Source: Paenibacillus plantarum (GTDB taxonomy: Bacteria > Bacillota > Bacilli > Paenibacillales > NBRC-103111). Taken from it: DNA of 64,000 bases. The stretch is taken from contig NZ_WHNY01000059.1 in NCBI RefSeq assembly GCF_013141695.1, positions 1 through 64,000 on the forward strand, written 5' to 3'. Below are positions 18,225 through 26,428 of this stretch, piece by piece (within the stretch, counting starts at the first letter, position 1; every line of letters starts with the position of its first letter). A program made the position numbers and the translations under genes. Under the pieces are notes generated by a model. It was not told the DNA's origin, did no database searches, and worked only from the letters and a program-made list of their open reading frames with translations.

Positions 18225-20069
18225 ATGCTTTTGAGGACATTTAAACGTATTTTTCTAAATCGTTTTCTTTTTACAACGAGCATTCGCAATAGATTGCTTG
18301 TGTACTTTATCAGCTTGATTCTCTTGCCAACCTCTATTATTTCGTACACGATATACGCTAAATCTACCAGCATCATTACGCAAAAAATCAATGCCTCCTT
18401 AGAAGAAAAGCTCGCTATGATTGCGATTAATATTAATCAAAAATTGGAGGCCATCAATGATATTTCGGCTGAAATCTACCTGAATCGCGATCTAATTCGC
18501 GTGTTATCCTCCCAGCATCCCTTCGATAAAACAGCGCTGGTGAGTGAAATGTCCTTGCTGGATAAGCTTTTGGAGAATTATTCCGTTCCCAATGTGACAC
18601 AGACTTTGCTCATACCAAGGCTCTATCTAATCAACAGGCCTGAGTATTTGATGTACAGCTTTACGGATAAGGTTTCCGATATCAGCTTGATTGAGCAAGA
18701 ACCTTGGTATTTAGACCTTCCCCCAAAAGCCGAATATACCGTTGTGGGGCTGGATAAGGTCGTCATTTCCTCCACAACCCATCCGACCATTAAAATTGCC
18801 AAAAGATTATTCGGATTGGATGATATGCTGATTCCCTATAATGGACTGCTCACCATCGATGTAGACATTGATTACTTTAATAATATCCTAAATAAGTCGA
18901 AGCCTACCGCTGGTACTTCAACCTTCATTATTGACAAGCGTAACTCTATTATTATTAGCCCGAATACCTCATTACTCGGTAAAGCGGCGAGTCAAGAAAT
19001 GGAAATGAGTGGAACGATTACAAACAACCCAGAGGCTGCCGGATCATTCATTGAAAAACACAGCCATGGCGATATCTTTGTTTCTTATCAACACATGACC
19101 GATTTAAATTGGACGATCGTTTCATTAACACCTATGAACGAATTAAACGGTGAGCTGAACGCTTTTAATAAATTCATCTATATCGTCATTATCCTATGCA
19201 CGATTCTTGCCTTGTTAATGGCCTTATTGCTTGCAGACAACATTTCATTTCCTATCCGCAAGCTTGTTAAATCCATGAAAATTGTCCAAAACGGCAATTT
19301 CGAAATTTCACTGGACTACAAACGAAACGATGAATTTTCTTACCTTTTTAAAACCTATAATAAAATGTTGATTGAACTCAAAAGTTTGATTGATAAGCTG
19401 TTTATAAGTGAGAAGGTCAAACGCGAAGCAGAACTAAAAGCCTTGCAGGCTCAGATCAACCCTCATTTTTTATATAACACCCTAGATTCCGTAAATTGGA
19501 TGGCTATTAAGCATAATGTACCGGATATCAGCACCATGGTGACTTCGCTTTCGGATACGTTCAGATATAGCTTAAGTAAAGGCAATACGATCATTCCGCT
19601 TTTAGATGAGAAAAAACAAGTAGAAAGCTATTTGAAAATCCAGAAAATCCGCTTTAAAGATAAATTAGATTATTCGATCGATTTCCCTCAGGAGATCCTA
19701 GGCTACTTAACGGTTAAATTGATTTTACAGCCTATTGTAGAGAATTCAATTATCCATGGAATTGAGAAAAGAAGGGGAATCGGAACCATTATCATCAAAG
19801 GTGAGCGATTGGACTCCCTGATTGAAATCAGCATCAGCGACAATGGTGTTGGGGCGGATGTGAAGGAACTAAATGCCATCTTACAAGACCCAAACAGCTT
19901 AAAGTCCTTTGCAATCCAAAATGTGAATGAACGAATCAAACATTTTTTCGGGAATGAATATGGTATTCAATTTTATGACAATGAAGAATCCGGCGTTACA
20001 GTCCGCTTGCGACTCCCAGCCGTTACAACAATGGAGGGTTACGATGTTAACGATGATCATAGCAGATGA
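18225..20069 (+). CDS. YesM-type sensor histidine kinase
   Basis: 614 residues from ATG after AAAGGAG. Membrane segment ~24-47, an extracellular dCache-like sensor to ~300, a second span ~305-330, HAMP (SFPIRKLVKSMKIVQNG), then the His_kinase domain with the conserved ALQAQINPHFLYNTLDSVNW carrying the phospho-accepting His, and the ATPase domain ending near LILQPIVENSIIHGIEK. YesM-type kinases usually control carbohydrate transport genes. It is divergent from the binding-protein gene and overlaps its response regulator by 26 bp. Confidence 0.93.
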   Translation: MLLRTFKRIFLNRFLFTTSIRNRLLVYFISLILLPTSIISYTIYAKSTSIITQKINASLEEKLAMIAININQKLEAINDISAEIYLNRDLIRVLSSQHPFDKTALVSEMSLLDKLLENYSVPNVTQTLLIPRLYLINRPEYLMYSFTDKVSDISLIEQEPWYLDLPPKAEYTVVGLDKVVISSTTHPTIKIAKRLFGLDDMLIPYNGLLTIDVDIDYFNNILNKSKPTAGTSTFIIDKRNSIIISPNTSLLGKAASQEMEMSGTITNNPEAAGSFIEKHSHGDIFVSYQHMTDLNWTIVSLTPMNELNGELNAFNKFIYIVIILCTILALLMALLLADNISFPIRKLVKSMKIVQNGNFEISLDYKRNDEFSYLFKTYNKMLIELKSLIDKLFISEKVKREAELKALQAQINPHFLYNTLDSVNWMAIKHNVPDISTMVTSLSDTFRYSLSKGNTIIPLLDEKKQVESYLKIQKIRFKDKLDYSIDFPQEILGYLTVKLILQPIVENSIIHGIEKRRGIGTIIIKGERLDSLIEISISDNGVGADVKELNAILQDPNSLKSFAIQNVNERIKHFFGNEYGIQFYDNEESGVTVRLRLPAVTTMEGYDVNDDHSR

Positions 20070-21651
20070 TGAGTTTATTGTCAGGGATGGACTCAGCAAC
20101 AGTGTGAATTGGGAGGAGTTGGGAATCCAGGTTATTGCCGAAGCCGTCGATGGGCAGGAAGCCCTGGAGCTGTGTCAAGAGCTTAAGCCAGATATTCTAC
20201 TTACCGATATACGCATGCCGCTTGTCGATGGACTTGAGGTTGCAATGAAGCTGAAGGAATGGGAAAGCGACATCAGAGTCATTATTATCAGCGGCATCCA
20301 GGATTTCAACTATGCCAAAACAGCCCTCGACATCCACGTAGAAGGCTATATTCTAAAACCAGTTAGAATCAACGAGCTCGTCGAGATGGTGACTAAAGTG
20401 GTGCATCGCATAAAGATGGAACGCAATCTGCATTCCGAAATGACGCATTTAAAGCAGCAACTGCACGAGCACTTTCCATTGATTCGCGAAAAATTTCTCC
20501 GCAATTTAATTTGGGGTGTAAGTTCAAATGAGAGAGAAATACATGCGAAATTAAGCTTTTATCAATTACCTTTGCGTGCGGAGGAAAGCCATCTTGTGTC
20601 TGTTTTACAAATTGATGACTACGATACAATAACGGAAAATAAATCTGAGGAGGATAAACAAATCCTTAGTTTTAGCGTATCTAATATTGTTGAGGAAATT
20701 ATCAGCAGTGCTCACTCTGGCGTAAGCTTCTGTGCCAACGAAAATGAATTCGTGCTCATTTTCAATTCGAACATAGAGGGTTCTAACCGACATACCGAAA
20801 TATGTGAGGAAATACTCGCGTGCCTGAGGAAGTATTTGAAGATTTCCATTTCCATTGGAATCGGACGCCCCGTGAATAACATTCTAGCCATTCACTCCTC
20901 CTATAAGGATGCTTGTATGGCATTAAAGTACAAATTTCATACTGGAAAAAATTCAATCCTCCATATAAGCGATATTTATAGCATCAATGATATCTCCGCC
21001 AATTCGGTCGATAGGTCCGATTTCTACGACAATGAGAACCTGCTCATGAATGCTATCAAGCTTGGAGACAGCAGCGGTGTTTCAAATATCCTTAGTAACA
21101 TGTTCGATCAGTTGAGAAACATGCCTGTAGATTACATACAAAGCATATGCTTAGAAATGGTATGCATCGCATCCAGAACTGCACAGGATCTAAGCGAGGA
21201 TCTCGATCAAATTGTTGGTAAACGATCCAGTATCTTTGAATCTATTTATAAGAAAGAAAATGCTCAGGATTTAAACAACTATATATCAAACCTGTTCCAT
21301 CTTATGGCACAATATTTTTCTAATAAATATAATCAAAAGAACTCTAAAGTGATCCAAAAAATGATGGATATCATCAAGCTGAGGTATAAAGAGGACATCA
21401 GTGTCATGAAAATTTCAGAAGAAATCTATCTAACGCCAAATTATATCAGCTTGATCTTCAAGCAAGAAACGGGGGTAACAATTACCGAATATATTACCAG
21501 TCTACGTATGGAGGACGCCAAAAATCTCTTGAAATCCACCAGTTTAAAAATTCTGGAAGTCGCTGAAAAGGTAGGTTATGAAAACCCACACTATTTCAGT
21601 ACCGTTTTCAAGAAATATACGGGCATTCATCCGCAGAAGTATCGATCCTGA
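20044..21651 (+). CDS. YesN-type response regulator with AraC helix-turn-helix
   Basis: 535 residues from ATG at 20044, preceded by GGAGG 6 nt upstream; a longer frame to 19927 lacks a ribosome binding site. Receiver domain 1-120 with the acidic pair in IIADDEF, the phospho-accepting Asp in PDILLTDIRMP and the Lys in EGYILKPVR. A long middle domain follows, and the C-terminal ~100 residues are an AraC-type DNA-binding domain (ISEEIYLTPNYISLIFKQET, VGYENPHYFSTVFKKYTGIH). The start lies inside the end of the kinase gene. Probable target: the divergent sugar/GH9 operon. Confidence 0.93.
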   Translation: MLTMIIADDEFIVRDGLSNSVNWEELGIQVIAEAVDGQEALELCQELKPDILLTDIRMPLVDGLEVAMKLKEWESDIRVIIISGIQDFNYAKTALDIHVEGYILKPVRINELVEMVTKVVHRIKMERNLHSEMTHLKQQLHEHFPLIREKFLRNLIWGVSSNEREIHAKLSFYQLPLRAEESHLVSVLQIDDYDTITENKSEEDKQILSFSVSNIVEEIISSAHSGVSFCANENEFVLIFNSNIEGSNRHTEICEEILACLRKYLKISISIGIGRPVNNILAIHSSYKDACMALKYKFHTGKNSILHISDIYSINDISANSVDRSDFYDNENLLMNAIKLGDSSGVSNILSNMFDQLRNMPVDYIQSICLEMVCIASRTAQDLSEDLDQIVGKRSSIFESIYKKENAQDLNNYISNLFHLMAQYFSNKYNQKNSKVIQKMMDIIKLRYKEDISVMKISEEIYLTPNYISLIFKQETGVTITEYITSLRMEDAKNLLKSTSLKILEVAEKVGYENPHYFSTVFKKYTGIHPQKYRS

Positions 21652-21714
21652 TAGTTACAGTTTGGCCATAAAATTTTAAACTTAATATCTGTTATATAAA
21701 GGGAGAGTGTCCAG

Positions 21715-23736
21715 TTGAAGAATGTACGCTTCATAGGCAGCCTACTCGTATTATTCATAGGTTTCGCATCGACTACCTTGCCTGTTTCAGCTCAAATCAC
21801 GATAGATCCTGTGCAGACGATTACACCAATTACGAACCTTAATCCTAACGTCAAGGACCTCATCATGTTTCAGAATTCTAGCTTCGTACAACTAAAATGG
21901 AAAGCTCCGACAATTGCAATATCGTATATCGGTACTCCCACTGTTGCTCCCGACGATACCATTTATTTCACTTTTACAATACTGGCTGGAAACGGGATTG
22001 CGGCACATTGGCCTGACGGGACGAAGAAATGGCGAATTGCAATCAATGAAACTATCTTAACATCACCTGCCATCGATAAGGATGGCACCATTTATGTCGG
22101 TACTGGCCGAGCCGGTGAGCCAGGCAAGCTAATGGCATTTCGAGCAGATGGTTCATTGAAATGGTCTTTCATTACAGGCGATCAAGTCGCATCAGTGCCG
22201 ATCTTTGGGGCGGACGGAACGATTTATGTCGCATCTAAAGATGGCATTCTACATGCACTAAATCCTGTGGATGGCACAGAAATCTGGTGGCTTGATCTGG
22301 AGGTAAAAAACCAGGCGAAGCTGATTCTTAGCCCTGATGGCACCATTTATGTAACCATGGGTGCCAAATCGCTTTACGCGATCAAGCCAAATGGGACGAA
22401 GAAATGGACATTTCCAATAGGTGGTCTAGCAACATCGACACCTACTATCGGGTTAGATGGTACCATTTATGTTGGATCTGATGATCATAAGCTTTATGCC
22501 GTTTCACCTAACGGAACTAAACAATGGGAATTCGATCAAGGCAGCATCCTATATGCGCCATCTGTCGGTCCAGACGGAAGTGTTTATTTCGGATCACAAG
22601 ATGGAAAGCTCAACGCACTATTACCTAGTGGAACGATAAAATGGCAATTCGCAGCAGGCGGTACGGTCACCCCGCCACTTCTTGGGCCGAATGGACTTAT
22701 CTATACCAACTCATCAGCAAATAAAGCGATTTACGCGCTTAGCCCCGACGGTACCATTCAGTGGCAATACAAGATTGATACTAACGAGATTTTACCCTTA
22801 TTCACTGGACATGATGGGACCCTCTACGAAGTATCCACCAAATTTGCCGATCAAGATGAAATTAAGTCCGAGGGCTTATTAGACATGTTTGTTTTGTACA
22901 TGTACGCGCTCAAAGTTCCTGTAACAGCCATAACGATCAATAAACCCACACTCAACCTTCAAGTGGAGGAACGCGTCTCACTCAGCGCCGCGATTTCCCC
23001 CAGCTATGCATCCAATCATAAAACAACGTGGAAGAGCAGTAATCCAAACATTGCAGCAGTGGACAGCAACGGGCAAGTCAGTGCACTCATCCCCGGTACA
23101 GTAACAATTACTGCAACTTCCGGAGACGGCTTGTCTACACAGAGCAAGGTCACTGTCACAGAAGGAACTAGCCCTGCAACGACTACAACCGCAGATACAA
23201 GTCCCTTTACAGACACGAAAGGACATTGGGCAAGTCCTGAGATTAGCATGGCCTATGAGCGTAAAATCGCGAGCGGTTATCCGGACTTCTCATTCAAGCC
23301 GAATGCTAACATTACGCGTTCTGAGTTTACGGTTATGGTAATGAATGGTTTGAAGCCTAACTTAGCGGGTGTACCGCTCACTTTCACCGATACGAACCTG
23401 GTAGAAGATTGGGCGGCAAATTCAGTCAAACAAGCCGTTCAGCTTGGTCTCGTCAGCGGATATCCCGATGGCACATTCCGACCGACAGCCAACATTACCC
23501 ATGCAGAAATGATTTCTATGGTCGTAAAAGCCCTGGGTCTCCCCCTAATGGCAGGTATCCCAACAGGCTATGCCGATGATGCCGACATTCCAGATTGGGC
23601 TAAGCCAGCGGCGGTCATTTCTAGCAAAAACAACCTACTTGGCGGCACCATAGGTAATAACTTCGCCTCATCTATGCTTGCTACCAGAGCGGAAGCCGTT
23701 ACAGCTATTGTTCGAATGCTTAATATTAAGCCATAA
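21715..23736 (+). CDS. S-layer-anchored PQQ-like beta-propeller protein with BIG2 domain
   Basis: 673 residues from TTG after GGGAGAG. Signal peptide 1-27. Residues ~60-400 hold repeats of the type DGTIYVGTxxxKLYAL(xPxGTxKWxF), which build a PQQ-like propeller. A bacterial Ig-like group 2 domain follows (~405-480, TTWKSSNPNIAAVDSNGQV), then three SLH motifs (~495-673: FTDTKGHWASPEI, FTDTNLVEDWAANSV, YADDADIPDWAKPA) for non-covalent binding to cell-wall polymers. No catalytic residues are evident. The gene is 63 bp downstream of the response regulator, so it may be in the same transcript and serve as a surface sugar-binding or adhesive protein. Confidence 0.87.
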   Translation: MKNVRFIGSLLVLFIGFASTTLPVSAQITIDPVQTITPITNLNPNVKDLIMFQNSSFVQLKWKAPTIAISYIGTPTVAPDDTIYFTFTILAGNGIAAHWPDGTKKWRIAINETILTSPAIDKDGTIYVGTGRAGEPGKLMAFRADGSLKWSFITGDQVASVPIFGADGTIYVASKDGILHALNPVDGTEIWWLDLEVKNQAKLILSPDGTIYVTMGAKSLYAIKPNGTKKWTFPIGGLATSTPTIGLDGTIYVGSDDHKLYAVSPNGTKQWEFDQGSILYAPSVGPDGSVYFGSQDGKLNALLPSGTIKWQFAAGGTVTPPLLGPNGLIYTNSSANKAIYALSPDGTIQWQYKIDTNEILPLFTGHDGTLYEVSTKFADQDEIKSEGLLDMFVLYMYALKVPVTAITINKPTLNLQVEERVSLSAAISPSYASNHKTTWKSSNPNIAAVDSNGQVSALIPGTVTITATSGDGLSTQSKVTVTEGTSPATTTTADTSPFTDTKGHWASPEISMAYERKIASGYPDFSFKPNANITRSEFTVMVMNGLKPNLAGVPLTFTDTNLVEDWAANSVKQAVQLGLVSGYPDGTFRPTANITHAEMISMVVKALGLPLMAGIPTGYADDADIPDWAKPAAVISSKNNLLGGTIGNNFASSMLATRAEAVTAIVRMLNIKP

Positions 23737-23752
23737 CATATAAAACCTCTGC

Positions 23753-23806
23753 CCCCTATAATAGACAATAGAGAAACTATCAGGTTCATCTATTCTATTT
23801 TAGGGG
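23753..23806 (+). terminator. Weak stem-loop after the SLH/propeller gene
   Basis: Outer arms CCCCTA (23753-23758) and TAGGGG (23801-23806) with further A/T pairing inside and TTCTTT after it. Long loop; modest support. Confidence 0.35.
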
Positions 23807-23841
23807 TTCTTTGGCGTGGGGAAAAAAGAACAGAAGTTAAA

Positions 23842-23864
23842 TAAAAAGACACCCAAAAGGGTGC
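23842..23864 (-). terminator. Intrinsic terminator of the GLUG-repeat gene
   Basis: CACCC/GGGTG stem with an AAAA loop, followed on the minus strand by TTTTTATTT, 26 bp past the stop of the GLUG-repeat protein. Confidence 0.75.
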
Positions 23865-23889
23865 CTCCTCCTAGACGACGCCTAGTTCA

Positions 23890-25638
23890 TTAATCCAACT
23901 CAATAAACTTTGGTATTATCTGTTGCAGTAACTGTTCAATTTGTCCTCTACTTAACTGATCCTCTCTTTGTTTCATTGTCAAAAGGACATCAACGATATC
24001 ACGATCTCCATCATCGTTTAAATCTGCCAACACGATGGGCAAATGGTTTACGAATACTTGGTAATTTTGTATGCTGCCATCCTGTGCGGATACCGTAATT
24101 TGAATCGTGTGATTTCCTTCTACTAGATTTGGTACGCCATAGGTGAACTCATTGTCTGCAAGTATGTTACGTACAGCACCTGTTACCGCAATCGTTTGAT
24201 AGGGATCCGCAGGGATGAGCTCGAATTGAAAAGTTAAAATCTCATTCGGTACATCTACTGAATAATACACATTCGATGGCTCAAAACCTGGCGTTAACGT
24301 ACTTTGTTTCACATTTATGTTAGACAACAGGGCATTGCTGGATGGCGAATTAATGTCTGTTAGCTTTACCATAATGGTTTTTATGTTTCCCACATCATTT
24401 GCATCACGGATACTAATCGTATCCCCTACGTTTACAATAATATTATCGGTTGATGTGCCAGTAATCGGAATATAAGCTGACCCTTTCACGGAGTACTCCA
24501 TACCATTTCGAGTATTATTCAGCTTCGTTGTTCCTGGGTTCGTCCCCTTCGTCAGCGTTGTGAAAGCCCATAGTTGAGGATATTCATTCGGAAGTTGAAA
24601 CCAATCTGACGCAAAATTCCAGCCATTAAAACTAGTTTTCATTTTCATTTCGCTAACCGTTAAACCAGTGCCTTTCCCCGTATCATCTTGGTGTGATGAA
24701 CCATTGTTGTAGTAGCTATTGGTGATCGTCCTATTATTTACCCCCACCAATCCACCAGATTGGTTAGTCCCGCTCACAATCCCTGTGGCGTAGCTAGTGG
24801 TGATCGTTCCATTCATATTTACGCCAACCAAACCGCCAATCTCAACATTTCCAATTACGCTAGCTGACGCATAGCTATTCGTGATTGTACCATCATTAAA
24901 TCCGACCAAACCGCCGATAGCATGATTGCCATTTACAGTTCCAGTAACATAGCTGTTGCTGATGGAGCCAAACCTATTGTGTCCTGCCAAACCACCAACA
25001 ACCCAATTTCCAGTTATATTTACATTTTCCAATCTCATATTCGTAACAGTACTACCTAATTCTAGTTGACCAAATAACCCAACAAAATCAATGGTTGACT
25101 TTCTAATAGTTAGCCCTCTAATTATGTGACCGTTGCCGTCTATATTTCCACGAAAAGCTGAGCCATCACTGCCGATCGGTTGCCAACCGTCCCCCTCATT
25201 GTATGGACTAACATTTAAATCAATATCATTGCTCAGCTTAAAATATAGACCCAGCTCCATATTATTCCTTACATTATCAAGTTGCTTAGCAGATGTAATT
25301 TCAAAGGGTTGTTGCTGCGTTCCGTTTCCTCCTGCAAATTCATCCCAATACTCACATTGTTTAACTACCCCAGGCGCTGGATCACCTTGTGCGAAAGTCG
25401 CCGTATCACAACTCACTCCGTCGGTGAATCTAGCGTATACCACATTATTATCAATCCCGTATCGCACTAATTTCTCTCCTGTAAAGTGACAATATGCCCC
25501 TTCACCAGCGCAGTATACCCAATCGTTACCTGCCGCGGCTACTTCATTGCTCCCGCCAAGTATCCCGCTCGTTCCACCCAATACCATCATCCATACAAAT
25601 AGGATTATCATTCCTTTTTTTAACATTGAACGCATCAT
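23890..25638 (-). CDS. Secreted GLUG-repeat protein with cadherin-like and dockerin-like ends
   Basis: 582 residues from ATG at 25638 (GGAGGGG 5 nt ahead); the longer frame to 25674 contains that ribosome binding site and is rejected. Signal peptide ~1-36. Residues ~100-320 carry at least four GLUG-type repeats (GGLVGFNDGTITNSYASA, GGLVGVNMNGTITTSYATG, GGLVGVNNRTITNSYYN), forming a right-handed beta-helix seen in adhesins and surface proteins. A cadherin-like beta-sandwich follows (~430-520), and near the end ADLNDDGDRDIVDVL is one calcium-binding dockerin-type loop. Only one such loop is present, where type I dockerins have two. Probably an extracellular matrix or polysaccharide-binding protein. 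Confidence 0.82.
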   Translation of the reverse strand: MMRSMLKKGMIILFVWMMVLGGTSGILGGSNEVAAAGNDWVYCAGEGAYCHFTGEKLVRYGIDNNVVYARFTDGVSCDTATFAQGDPAPGVVKQCEYWDEFAGGNGTQQQPFEITSAKQLDNVRNNMELGLYFKLSNDIDLNVSPYNEGDGWQPIGSDGSAFRGNIDGNGHIIRGLTIRKSTIDFVGLFGQLELGSTVTNMRLENVNITGNWVVGGLAGHNRFGSISNSYVTGTVNGNHAIGGLVGFNDGTITNSYASASVIGNVEIGGLVGVNMNGTITTSYATGIVSGTNQSGGLVGVNNRTITNSYYNNGSSHQDDTGKGTGLTVSEMKMKTSFNGWNFASDWFQLPNEYPQLWAFTTLTKGTNPGTTKLNNTRNGMEYSVKGSAYIPITGTSTDNIIVNVGDTISIRDANDVGNIKTIMVKLTDINSPSSNALLSNINVKQSTLTPGFEPSNVYYSVDVPNEILTFQFELIPADPYQTIAVTGAVRNILADNEFTYGVPNLVEGNHTIQITVSAQDGSIQNYQVFVNHLPIVLADLNDDGDRDIVDVLLTMKQREDQLSRGQIEQLLQQIIPKFIELD

Positions 25639-25823
25639 TATTTCCCCTCCAAAGCTAGTAAAACTCTCTGACATACTTATTTCAGGAATAAAGCCAGTAC
25701 TAGATTCTCGGTGCTACATATGCGACTTTATACCTATTATCATATCACATATCCAAATTTATGAAGTGAATATTTTGTCAAAATAAACCATAAATTGTCG
25801 ATACCATTTGACAGATCTCTACG

Positions 25824-25853
25824 CAAAAAAATAAGCCCCTTTTCGGGGCTTAT
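25824..25853 (-). terminator. Intrinsic terminator after the orphan dockerin fragment
   Basis: Stem ATAAGCCCC/GGGGCTTAT (25831-25839 and 25845-25853), 5-nt loop, then a run of seven T on the minus strand. Confidence 0.88.
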
Positions 25854-25859
25854 CCAAAT

Positions 25860-26021
25860 CTAGTCTATCATCGGAGAAATCAGACTCAGTATGAAAGTAA
25901 TATCATTCCGATCGATTCTACCATCAAGATTGAAATCTCGCGCAGGACTATCGGAAGTAATAAAAGTAACAACATCATCAATTTGAATACGACCATCCTG
26001 ATCATGATCCAATAAAGCCAT
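25860..26021 (-). pseudogene. Orphan dockerin-like module, likely remnant of a larger gene
   Basis: The minus strand from ATG 26021 to TAG 25860 encodes 53 residues with two calcium-loop motifs, DHDQDGRIQIDD and DFNLDGRIDRND, each followed by a hydrophobic helix: a complete two-loop dockerin/EF-hand pattern. No ribosome binding site precedes the ATG. Just upstream, shifted by one frame and following a stop, the DNA reads LAGLLVPAPVEPGW, which looks like the Pro-rich linker that commonly precedes such modules. This suggests a decayed or frameshifted end of a larger secreted protein. A terminator follows directly. It lies next to a gene that also ends in a dockerin-type loop. Confidence 0.65.
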
Positions 26022-26139
26022 CCAGGCTCAACAGGTGCAGGAACCAACAAACCAGCAAGTCAATGGCAGCATAAGTCTGGAGACAAAAACCCACGCTCAG
26101 TCGTCGTTACGATTACACGTTTACCATTGTGAGAATAAC

Positions 26140-26180
26140 AAAAAAAACAGTCGTGTGCATGAGGCATACGGCTGTTTTTG
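26140..26180. terminator. Stem-loop upstream of the riboswitch promoter
   Basis: AAAACAG/CTGTTTT arms with additional imperfect pairing inside, flanked by A8 on one side and T5 on the other, so it could stop transcription in either direction. No intact gene ends here; it may belong to the decayed gene around 26000. Confidence 0.55.
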
Positions 26181-26218
26181 CTATACAGCTCCCATTCAAT
26201 TTCACGAACATTAACCCA

Positions 26219-26247
26219 TTGACAATAAATAATGTTCGTATTATGAT
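26219..26247 (+). promoter_or_regulatory. Sigma-A promoter of the FAD-dehydrogenase leader
   Basis: TTGACA (26219-26224), 17-bp spacer, TATGAT (26242-26247). It places the transcript start near 26254, about 34 nt before the aptamer-like fold. Confidence 0.85.
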
Positions 26248-26287
26248 AGTCAAGGCGATGACAATCAGCCGCATAACTTTGAATCGT

Positions 26288-26349
26288 TCGTATATCCTCG
26301 AGAATTGGCTTGGGGGTCTCTAGAGGAAGCCATAACTTCCTAGCTACGA
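26288..26349 (+). ncRNA. Purine-riboswitch-like aptamer, deviant core
   Basis: Three-way junction read by eye. P1 is TCGTA/TACGA (26288-26292, 26345-26349). P2 is CCTCGAG/CTTGGGG (26296-26302, 26309-26315) with loop AATTGG. J2/3 is GTCTCTAG (26316-26323). P3 is AGGAAG/CTTCCT (26324-26329, 26336-26341) with loop CCATAA. J3/1 is AGC. The GG in loop 2 and CC in loop 3 that make the kissing contact, and the UCUA of J2/3, are kept. The base just before the 3' P1 strand is C, as in guanine-type members. From memory, loops 2 and 3 and J1/2 are each one base shorter than usual, and J2/3 and J3/1 are altered (CUAG and AGC for CUAC and GAC). It may be a variant class or a decaying copy. Confidence 0.68.
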
Positions 26350-26390
26350 CGGGTGCTCTTTTTCGCATACCCGTATGGCTAGGTTTTTTT
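26340..26390 (+). terminator. Regulatory terminator overlapping the aptamer
   Basis: CTAGCTA/TGGCTAG plus ACGGGT/ACCCGT with a 2x1 internal loop, then G and seven T (26384-26390). The 5' arm (26340-26354) reuses the last bases of P3, J3/1 and the P1 3' strand, so a folded aptamer would prevent the terminator: the layout of an ON switch, as in pbuE. Confidence 0.8.
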
Positions 26391-26428
26391 GCGTCCAAAT
26401 ATGACTGTTCCAGAGGAGATTGCTGCTT

